Shown here in pieces: positions 44,489 through 52,192 of a DNA stretch of 64,000 bases. The stretch lies in contig NZ_JBBVMF010000009.1 of the NCBI RefSeq assembly GCF_038150125.1, positions 120,433-184,432 of the forward strand, read 5' to 3'. Both the position numbers and the translations under genes were made by a program. The stretch is from SW132 sp038150125. Its GTDB lineage: Bacteria; Bacteroidota; Rhodothermia; Balneolales; Balneolaceae. Within the stretch, counting starts at the first letter, position 1, and each line of letters starts with the position of its first letter. The notes under the pieces were generated by a model that saw nothing but the letters and a program-made list of their open reading frames with translations, made no database searches and was not told where the DNA came from.

Positions 44489-47083
44489 TTAATTAGACGC
44501 AGCACCGCTGATCGTATTTCCAAAAAAGACACCATTCATCAGCAGCTTGTTGGTGCCAAACCAAAAAGCGCGAAATGCGGGGTTGTCCGCAAAACTGATT
44601 ACGCGGCCGCCGCCGTAACTGCCTACAATAATGGATGCAGTTCCATCGATCAGTTCAGCATTTTCCTCAGAAATATATCCGCTGGCAAGAGGATCGTTCG
44701 TGTATCGAAGCGGTGTAGCGTAAGGATTGTCAGCGAGCTCCATGAAATCCGTTGAATTACGGAATACCGTAATCTCTTCGCGATTGTAGCCGTAGGCAAT
44801 CGGGTGTGTGAGATCCAGCGTGGCGTGGAAAATGGATCCGCCAATGTACTGAGCTCCTCTGGTATTGGACAGATCGGCATACCGGCGCTGTTTAACACTG
44901 TCTTCGGGTGATTCTACAAAATTAATATCTACAAGTCCTTCACCTTTTCCCCAGCTGATGGCGTTCTGGTTCAGGATAAGTGTTCCGCCATTGCGAACCC
45001 ATCGTTTCAGTTCATCTGTCACACCGGATGACAGGTCGCTGTAATAGCCATCAACCATAATCAGGGTGTTGTAACGGCTGAGGTCTGCGCCGCCAAGCTC
45101 GTCTTTTTCAAGAATGGTAATTGGCATGTGGAACCGCTGATCGAACAGGTGGCGAATTTCACCCACATCATAGCTGCTTGCACCCTCACCGCCGATAATA
45201 GCCGTGCTTGGCATGTCGAGATCTTCAAAACTTCGGCTTCCCAGGTCGATGCCGGACGGATTCAATCCGCTTGAAACACTGTAAACGGTAACGCCATCTT
45301 CCGTGGCAGCCTGCTGCATCAGGCGATAAATATCCAGTTCATTCATATCCTGAATGCCAAGCGATACAAGGATTGTCCCGTAATCAAAATCGCGGACGCC
45401 ACCGGTAGTTACAGCCCGGAAAGGCTTTGTTGCTACTTTCGTGCGTAGCCCGGCCTCTTGCAAGCGATAAAGCGTTCGTGGCGTGTAGTACTCATCCCAT
45501 TCAAACAAATACGCGTACTGGCTTCGTCCGCCAATTACCTGGCCCTGTGGAAACTGAGGGTCCTCAATTTGATCCCCCCTCAGCGAGCTGCTAAACTCAC
45601 GCTGACTCAGCTCTGCAAACGGAAGGTTGAATGCATAGGGAAGTGTCCATGTCGATACATCATAAAAAAGGCTGTCTGTGAATTCTGTTCTCCGTTCGAA
45701 CATCGCCTTGATAAATTTGTGCTGTGTCTGTTCGGCAGGAATAACAAGGGCTTCTCCGCGTTTGAATCCCTGGCCGTTAAATTCGGCATCTTCCGCCAGC
45801 GTATACATATCTATATCGTGAAAAGAGAAAAGATCGGCGAGGTGCCAGGTTCGTGCGTTATCGTGCGAATCGCCCACAATGTATGCTTTAATTGAGGAAT
45901 TGGCCGCCTCATCCTGTGCTTCCCGATAAAATGTTCGCATGTGATCGAGCAGATCTTCCCGAAGTGCGATCGACGCATCAAGTGTTGAGAATGATGTGGT
46001 AACCTGGTTCAAAATTGTTTCGGGAAATGTAAGCACACCATGTACACTTTCCTGGGCATGCCCCCTTGAGGACGCCTGTTCAAATAAAATGCCAATTGTA
46101 CCAAAAACGTCAGGATAAGTTGATCCCTTTCCATAGTAGTAATCATCAAATCCTTCACGCGAGTAATAAAGCTCTTGCCGGTCGTCAAGCGCATCGGCAT
46201 GGTACTCGGCAATTGCCATGGTCAAATCCTGGTTTCTCTGGGGAGTGTTTGGATTTGTTCGTTCCGGAACTCCGGGCTGGAAAAAGTAGGTGGAGTTAGT
46301 GCCCATTTCATGATGGTCGGTCAGAACGTTGGGATGCCATTCGCGAAACATGGAAATGCGTCCGCGGCTTGATGGGTGCTGAACTGGCATCCAGTCGCGA
46401 TTAAGATCGAACCAGTAGTGATTCGTGCGTCCGCCGGGCCATGCTTCGTTGTGCTCGCGGTCTTCAGGATCAGTTACGCTGGCTTTGATGCTCTTGTGCA
46501 TATTCGCCCAGGTAGAGAATCGCTGCAGTCCGTCGGGATTCAGGCTGGGGTCGATCAGTATCACGGCATTGTCGAGGATCTGTTCAATTTCATCGCCTTG
46601 TGCAGCCGCCAGGTAATACGCTACAAGCGGCGCCGCGTTCGAACCACTGGGTTCATTGCCATGAACGCTATAACCCATGTTAATGATGACAGGCATCGTA
46701 CTTACATCCAGAGTTTCCGATTGTGACGGATCTTTTAGCAGGTGATGATTCTCCTTAATTCTGTCGATCGAAGAGTGGTTATCCGGTGATGTGATTGTGA
46801 GCATCACCAGCGGCCGGTCTTCGTACGTCTTGGCGTATTCCATATATGTCACCCGGTCAGAGGCATCTGCAAGTGCCCTCATATAATATACAAGCTTGTC
46901 ATGCGTGATGTGCCACTGGCCAATTTGATGACCGATGATCTCTTCCGGGGTTGGGACTGACTGATCATAAGAAATATCGTCCGGTAAATAGTAATCGATA
47001 GAAATATCGCTCTGGGCCAGGACATTTGTCATCAAAATCAAAGAAAAGAGAAGTGTTAAAGCCGTAGAAATCGTAGTCTTCAT
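44489..47083 (-). CDS. Secreted M14-family zinc carboxypeptidase
   Basis: 864 residues from the ATG before a signal peptide (MKTTISTALTLLFSLILMTNVLAQS). M14 catalytic domain about 40-400: YSVHGNEPSGSNA (first His and Glu ligands), ILIDPSLNPDGLQRFSTW (Arg/Asn substrate binding), TDHHEMGTNSTYFFQ (third His). The C-terminal half has a glutamine-amidotransferase-like fold segment (YNTLIMVDGYYSDLSSGVTDELKRWVRNGGTLIL) that is common in large Bacteroidota M14 proteins. It likely digests peptides in the periplasm or outside the cell. Confidence 0.93.
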   Translation of the reverse strand: MKTTISTALTLLFSLILMTNVLAQSDISIDYYLPDDISYDQSVPTPEEIIGHQIGQWHITHDKLVYYMRALADASDRVTYMEYAKTYEDRPLVMLTITSPDNHSSIDRIKENHHLLKDPSQSETLDVSTMPVIINMGYSVHGNEPSGSNAAPLVAYYLAAAQGDEIEQILDNAVILIDPSLNPDGLQRFSTWANMHKSIKASVTDPEDREHNEAWPGGRTNHYWFDLNRDWMPVQHPSSRGRISMFREWHPNVLTDHHEMGTNSTYFFQPGVPERTNPNTPQRNQDLTMAIAEYHADALDDRQELYYSREGFDDYYYGKGSTYPDVFGTIGILFEQASSRGHAQESVHGVLTFPETILNQVTTSFSTLDASIALREDLLDHMRTFYREAQDEAANSSIKAYIVGDSHDNARTWHLADLFSFHDIDMYTLAEDAEFNGQGFKRGEALVIPAEQTQHKFIKAMFERRTEFTDSLFYDVSTWTLPYAFNLPFAELSQREFSSSLRGDQIEDPQFPQGQVIGGRSQYAYLFEWDEYYTPRTLYRLQEAGLRTKVATKPFRAVTTGGVRDFDYGTILVSLGIQDMNELDIYRLMQQAATEDGVTVYSVSSGLNPSGIDLGSRSFEDLDMPSTAIIGGEGASSYDVGEIRHLFDQRFHMPITILEKDELGGADLSRYNTLIMVDGYYSDLSSGVTDELKRWVRNGGTLILNQNAISWGKGEGLVDINFVESPEDSVKQRRYADLSNTRGAQYIGGSIFHATLDLTHPIAYGYNREEITVFRNSTDFMELADNPYATPLRYTNDPLASGYISEENAELIDGTASIIVGSYGGGRVISFADNPAFRAFWFGTNKLLMNGVFFGNTISGAASN

Positions 47084-47655
47084 AGGTAATGCGTATTGGT
47101 TTAGGTAAAAATGCATAGTGGAGCTAGTTCAATTAAAGTCGTCCGCTAAACTATCAACTGCAAATGAAAAAATCTGTGAATATTTTGGACAGACTCATCC
47201 ATGCGGCAGATATCCATCTGTTAACGTGAAAGTTTGTCTGCTCATACTAATGATGAGAAATTTGAGGAGTTTTAAAATGAAGGTGATAAATTTAAGGTCG
47301 GTTAAAAAACGACGCCTGGTGTAGTATCGTATATAAATGTCGTAAGCAACCTGTCCGGGGAAGGTGCCCCCACAACGGTACACCCACAGGAACTGAAAGC
47401 GTTGGTTTTTTGATGCTCACAGAAACCCGGAAAAGCTTCGGAAATGCTCATCAGATCTTTATTCGACAAATGGTAATTGATATGACATCGAGGGATAAGT
47501 CGTCAGTCTGGTCAATGTGGAATTTGAATAGGTTAGAAAAAATTTAAAATTGAATTTTCATATCAGGCGTTCACTGCGTAACTTTCTCAAACTTCAAAAT
47601 CGATATACGGGTGCAAGACCAAATAAACGATTTACTTTTAAATATTCTCTCCCAG
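47084..47655. other. Divergent intergenic region and carA leader
   Basis: About 570 noncoding bases between the M14 gene and carA. Short open frames are not gene-like. The right part should be the carA transcript leader, ending in a terminator-like hairpin. Confidence 0.5.
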
Positions 47656-47688
47656 TCCGACGCGGATCCCGTTGTCGGATTTTTTTTG
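47656..47688 (+). terminator. Terminator-like hairpin in the carA leader (possible attenuator)
   Basis: TCCGAC (47656-47661) pairs with GTCGGA (47674-47679), with a 12-base loop that can add further pairing (GCGGATCCCG), followed by nine T. It ends 44 bases before the carA ATG, in the carA direction, where an attenuator would lie. No gene upstream on this strand needs a terminator. Confidence 0.6.
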
Positions 47689-47732
47689 GTCTTTAATTCG
47701 TATTCCCCTCTAAAAAGCCAATTCAAGTATTC

Positions 47733-48938
47733 ATGAAACCAAAAGACCATAAACCCTGTATATTGGCCCTTTCTGACGGAACAATAGCGCATGGAACAGC
47801 GATCGGAAAAATCGGTACCACTGGTGGCGAGCTCTGTTTTAACACCAGTATGGCAGGTTACCAGGAAATTTTTACCGACCCAAGTTACTACGGACAAATG
47901 ATGATGATGACTTATCCTCACATCGGCAATTATGGGACAATGAGTCGTGATGATGAGGCTCGCTCAGTAATGATTTCAGGACTCATAGTCCGCTCATTCT
48001 CTGAGGAATTCAGCAACCCCATGGCCGATGGAAGCCTGCAGGAGTATCTAGAGCGCAATAATGTTATTGGAATTTCGGGCGTGGATACCCGTAAACTGGT
48101 GCACCACATTCGTGATGAAGGCGTGATGAATGCTGTCATCAGTTCAGAAACACTGGATGAAGAAATGCTGATCAGGAAAGCGAAAGAATGGCCGTCAATG
48201 GTAGGGCTGGAGCTCGCCACAAAAGTGACCCGAAAAGAGGCGCAAACCATATCATCCGACGGACCCTACAAGCTGGCTGTGTTTGATTACGGCGTGAAAA
48301 AGAGTATTCTCGATAATTTTGTAAAACGGGGGTGCACGCTTCGTGTATTTCCGGCCGAGGCCGACCTTGACGATGTAAAAGACTGGGATGCTGATGGTTA
48401 CTTCTTCAGCAATGGCCCGGGTGATCCCAATGCATCAGCCGATTACGGGCTGCCGATAATTGAGCATGCTAAATCAACAAAAAAACCGATCTTCGGAATC
48501 TGCCTCGGCCATCAGCTAATGGCAATGTCGGAAGGGATTGCGGTGAAGAAAATGTTCGTCGGTCACCGCGGTGCCAATCAGCCCGTGAAGAATAATGAAA
48601 CAGGCTTGGTTGAGATTACAACACAGAATCACGGATTTGCTGTAGACGAAGAAAAGCTGGACGATTCGAAAGTTGAGGTCACTCATATCAACCTGAATGA
48701 CCAGACCATTGAGGGGCTGAAGTTTAAAAATTTTCCGGGGATGTCGGTGCAGTATCACCCTGAGGCCTCACCAGGTCCGCACGATTCGCAATATCTGTTT
48801 GATCAGTTTATGGAGATGGTAAAGCAGGGTGCAGGGAGCAAGGTGCAGGGTGCAGGGAGCAAGGCACAAGAAGCAGGGAGCAAGGCACACGGTGCAGGGC
48901 ACAAGTCACAAGATGCACCCTACAAACCTGAACCCTGA
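47733..48938 (+). CDS. carA: Carbamoyl-phosphate synthase small subunit, C-terminally extended by a repeat
   Basis: Glutaminase subunit supplying ammonia for carbamoyl phosphate (pyrimidines and arginine). Core about 1-364: N-terminal CPSase small-chain domain, then class I amidotransferase with catalytic Cys257 in FGICLGHQLM and His342/Glu344 in VQYHPEASPGP. The last ~36 residues are repeated Gly-Ala-Gly-Ser-Lys units (KQGAGSKVQGAGSKAQ...) encoded by a short tandem repeat that normally lies between genes. The extension is unlike any CarA tail. carB follows after 69 bases. Confidence 0.95.
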   Translation: MKPKDHKPCILALSDGTIAHGTAIGKIGTTGGELCFNTSMAGYQEIFTDPSYYGQMMMMTYPHIGNYGTMSRDDEARSVMISGLIVRSFSEEFSNPMADGSLQEYLERNNVIGISGVDTRKLVHHIRDEGVMNAVISSETLDEEMLIRKAKEWPSMVGLELATKVTRKEAQTISSDGPYKLAVFDYGVKKSILDNFVKRGCTLRVFPAEADLDDVKDWDADGYFFSNGPGDPNASADYGLPIIEHAKSTKKPIFGICLGHQLMAMSEGIAVKKMFVGHRGANQPVKNNETGLVEITTQNHGFAVDEEKLDDSKVEVTHINLNDQTIEGLKFKNFPGMSVQYHPEASPGPHDSQYLFDQFMEMVKQGAGSKVQGAGSKAQEAGSKAHGAGHKSQDAPYKPEP

Positions 48939-48975
48939 ACCTTGTACCCTGAACCTTGTACCCTGTACCTTGCCA
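48824..48975. repeat. Tandem repeat overlapping the carA 3' end
   Basis: About 20-base units with the words GGTGCAGGGAGCAAGG and CAAGGCACAAG run from inside carA past its stop, followed by units of ACCCTGAACCTTGT in the complementary sense. The two halves can pair into a large hairpin between carA and carB. Confidence 0.85.
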
Positions 48976-49007
48976 AATACTAAACATTAATCTATCAATA
49001 ATACCAC

Positions 49008-51836
49008 ATGCCACGACGCGACGACATACATAAAATTTTGATTATCGGGTCCGGCCCCATCGTAATAGGCCAGGCCTGCGAATTTGATTACTCCGGAACC
49101 CAGGCCTGTAAATCTCTGATGGAAGATGGGTACGAAGTGGTGCTGATAAACTCAAATCCGGCCACCATCATGACTGATCCGATGATGGCGGATGCTATTT
49201 ACCTGAAACCACTCACACCAGAATCAATCAAAGAGATTGTAGAGAAGGAAAAACCGGATGCTGTGCTGCCCACGATGGGAGGCCAGACGGCTCTTAACCT
49301 TGCCGGGGATTTGCAGCATGAAGGATATTGGGAAGCCAATGGCGTGCAGATTATTGGAGTTAATATGGATGCGGTTGATATCACCGAAGACCGCCAGCAG
49401 TTTAAAGATCTGATGGACAAGATTGGGATCGATCAGTGTAAAAGCCGGACGGCCAAATCTCTTCTGGACGCCAAAGAGATTGTGGAAGAGCTGGGCGGTC
49501 TGCCAATCGTCATCCGCCCGTCATTTACAATGGGAGGGTCCGGCGGCGGAATTGTGTGGAGTGAAGATCAGCTTGAGCGAAAAGTGTTGCGCGGCCTGGA
49601 GCTGAGCCCCGTTCACCAGGTGCTGATTGAAGAGAGTATTTTTGGCTGGAAAGAGTACGAGCTTGAACTCCTGCGCGACAAAAATGACAATGTGGTTATC
49701 ATCTGCTCCATCGAAAACCTCGATCCAATGGGCGTTCATACAGGCGACTCCGTAACGGTAGCGCCAACGCAGACCCTTACGGACAAGCAGTATCAAACAA
49801 TGCGCGATTCTGCTATAAAAATGATGCGGTCGATCGGTGATTTTGCAGGCGGGTGTAATGTACAGTTTGCCATGGAGCCGGGAAGCGATCGCCTGGTGGC
49901 CATTGAAATCAACCCGAGAGTCAGCCGGTCATCGGCGCTGGCATCGAAAGCGACGGGTTATCCTATTGCCAAGATAGCAACGAAACTTGCGGTAGGATAT
50001 TCGCTTGATGAGCTTCCGAACCCAATCACACAGGTGTCATCCGCCTGTTTTGAACCATCCATTGATTACGTGGTTGTGAAGATTCCGAGATTCAATTTTG
50101 ACAAATTCTCTGCGGTGGATGAGGAGCTCACCACGCAAATGAAGGCTGTTGGCGAGGTGATGTCGATCGGGCGAACATTCCCCGAGGCGTTGAATAAAGC
50201 GTGGCAGTCGCTGGAAATCGGGCGATCAGGGCTCGGGGCTGATGGATACGATGAACCCGATCGAAAATACGTGCGGGAACGTCTGCTGAAACCGTACTGG
50301 GACCGTACCCTTCAGATTCGAAATGCTTTTAAAATGGGCGCATCGGTAGAAGAAATTGCTGACATCACAAAAGTAGATCCTTGGTTTCTGCAGCAAATCC
50401 GCTTTATGGTATCGCTCGAGAACAGGGTCGAAGGGCAGTCGCTTTCGAGCATTAGTCGCGAAGAGCTTTTTGAAGTGAAACGGGCTGGGTTTTCGGATGC
50501 TCAAATTGCCTGGCTTTTGAGTAAAAGCGGTGAAAAAGTGACCGAAGATGACGTAAGGCAAAAACGCATAGAACTGGATCTGAAGCCCGTTTTCAAAATG
50601 GTGGATACCTGCGCCGGGGAATTTCCGGCAGAAACGCCTTATTACTATTCCACTTACGAGCAGGAGAACGAAAGCGAGGTGAGTGACCGTAAAAAAGTGA
50701 TGATCCTGGGAAGCGGCCCAAACCGGATCGGTCAGGGAATCGAATTCGACTACTCTTGTGTACATGCTGTGAAAGCTGCCCAGGAGATGGGGTACGAAGC
50801 GATCATGGTAAACTGTAACCCTGAAACAGTTTCCACCGACTTCGACATCGCCGATAAACTCTACTTTGAACCGGTATTCTGGGAGCGTGTGCTTGATATT
50901 TTCGAGCATGAACAGCCCGAAGGCGTTATACTTCAGGTGGGCGGACAAACAGCACTCAAGCTTGGAAAACGATTTGTGGAGAAGGGAATTAAGATCTTCG
51001 GAACCGAATTTGAGATGATCGATTTTGCGGAAGACCGTGGTGAGTTTTCAGAATTCCTCAAGCGGCTTGATATTCCATTTCCGGAATATGGAACCGCCAG
51101 GAATGATTCCGACGCCCTCGAAATTGCGCGCCGTATCGGCTACCCGGTACTAATTCGTCCAAGTTACGTGCTTGGAGGACAAGGCATGCGGATCGCTGTG
51201 AGGGAAAATGAACTTGGCCAATATGTGGCCAACATTCTGAAAACCCACCCCGAAAACGATTTCCTGATCGATAAATATCTGGATAAAGCTATTGAGGTGG
51301 ATGTAGACTCGGTTTATGATGGTGAGCAGCTGCACATAGCAGGTATCATGCAGCATATTGAACCTGCAGGTGTACATTCCGGGGATTCCACGGCCGTTCT
51401 TCCACCGTACTCGCTGAGTGATGAGGTCATCAAAACGATAGAGGAATACCAGCTTAAAATTGCAAAAGAGATGGGAATCGTTGGATTCCTGAATGTGCAG
51501 TATGCGGTAAAAGAAGAAAAAGTGTACGTGCTTGAGGCAAATCCGCGATCAACCCGAACGATTCCATTTCTGGCTAAAGCCACACAGCGTCCCGAAGCAA
51601 AAATTGGAGTAAAAGTGATGCTCGGTGCCAAGCTGAGTGAATTTGACCTGGAGTCAAAACTCAAGAACTGGGCGATTAAAGAGCCGGTCTTTCCGTTTGA
51701 TAAATTTCCGGAAGTGAAGAAAGAGCTGGGTCCCGAAATGAAATCCACCGGCGAGAGCATCTACTTCATGGAAAACTTCGATGATGAGCGGTTTAGAAAA
51801 CCCTATGAGTTCAAGAATCTGTATTTGTCGAAGTAA
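49008..51836 (+). CDS. carB: Carbamoyl-phosphate synthase large subunit (lacks MGS-like allosteric domain)
   Basis: 942 residues. Two homologous ATP-grasp halves: first IGSGPIVIGQACEFDYSG and RPSFTMGGSGGGIV with EINPRVSRSSALASKATGYPIAKIA; second ILGSGPNRIGQGIEFDYSC, RPSYVLGGQGMRI and EANPRSTRTIPFLAKAT. They phosphorylate bicarbonate and carbamate. The protein ends about 20 residues after GPEMKSTGES, where E. coli CarB continues with a ~130-residue MGS-like regulatory domain for UMP and ornithine. I recall Bacteroidota CarB proteins of about 950 residues that also lack it, so this is probably a lineage trait. Confidence 0.95.
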   Translation: MPRRDDIHKILIIGSGPIVIGQACEFDYSGTQACKSLMEDGYEVVLINSNPATIMTDPMMADAIYLKPLTPESIKEIVEKEKPDAVLPTMGGQTALNLAGDLQHEGYWEANGVQIIGVNMDAVDITEDRQQFKDLMDKIGIDQCKSRTAKSLLDAKEIVEELGGLPIVIRPSFTMGGSGGGIVWSEDQLERKVLRGLELSPVHQVLIEESIFGWKEYELELLRDKNDNVVIICSIENLDPMGVHTGDSVTVAPTQTLTDKQYQTMRDSAIKMMRSIGDFAGGCNVQFAMEPGSDRLVAIEINPRVSRSSALASKATGYPIAKIATKLAVGYSLDELPNPITQVSSACFEPSIDYVVVKIPRFNFDKFSAVDEELTTQMKAVGEVMSIGRTFPEALNKAWQSLEIGRSGLGADGYDEPDRKYVRERLLKPYWDRTLQIRNAFKMGASVEEIADITKVDPWFLQQIRFMVSLENRVEGQSLSSISREELFEVKRAGFSDAQIAWLLSKSGEKVTEDDVRQKRIELDLKPVFKMVDTCAGEFPAETPYYYSTYEQENESEVSDRKKVMILGSGPNRIGQGIEFDYSCVHAVKAAQEMGYEAIMVNCNPETVSTDFDIADKLYFEPVFWERVLDIFEHEQPEGVILQVGGQTALKLGKRFVEKGIKIFGTEFEMIDFAEDRGEFSEFLKRLDIPFPEYGTARNDSDALEIARRIGYPVLIRPSYVLGGQGMRIAVRENELGQYVANILKTHPENDFLIDKYLDKAIEVDVDSVYDGEQLHIAGIMQHIEPAGVHSGDSTAVLPPYSLSDEVIKTIEEYQLKIAKEMGIVGFLNVQYAVKEEKVYVLEANPRSTRTIPFLAKATQRPEAKIGVKVMLGAKLSEFDLESKLKNWAIKEPVFPFDKFPEVKKELGPEMKSTGESIYFMENFDDERFRKPYEFKNLYLSK

Positions 51837-52192
51837 ATGTACCGCGGTGTCGCTGACCCGCGATACATGGTTTTAAACGAGTTCTGAGAACAGATCTCTG
51901 GTTATGCGGCTTATAACCAACCCATCAGACGAAAAACCAATCGTCAGACGAGTGGATGTGTCTCGAAACCCTGTTTAGGGAATAACCTTAATCAACCAAC
52001 GGCTTATAACCAACCCGTCAGACGAAAAAAGCCACAAAGTGATCCCTTCGGGACAATCTTCAGACGGGGACAGAGCAAAGAAAAAACATGGCATGTCTCT
52101 TACTGGTAATTAACTTTCAATCCTCATGATACTCAGTCAGGGAATTTGAGTTCAATGCCTTTTCCAGACATGCCATGTTTGGCCCCTGGATC
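51837..52192. repeat. Intergenic region with direct and inverted repeats after carB
   Basis: GGCTTATAACCAACCC followed by a TCAGACGAAAAA text occurs twice (from 51908 and 52001). A perfect 15-base inverted repeat, AAACATGGCATGTCT at 52084-52098 and AGACATGCCATGTTT at 52166-52180, encloses about 67 bases. It lies between the convergent carB and S9-peptidase genes. No gene is present. Confidence 0.75.
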
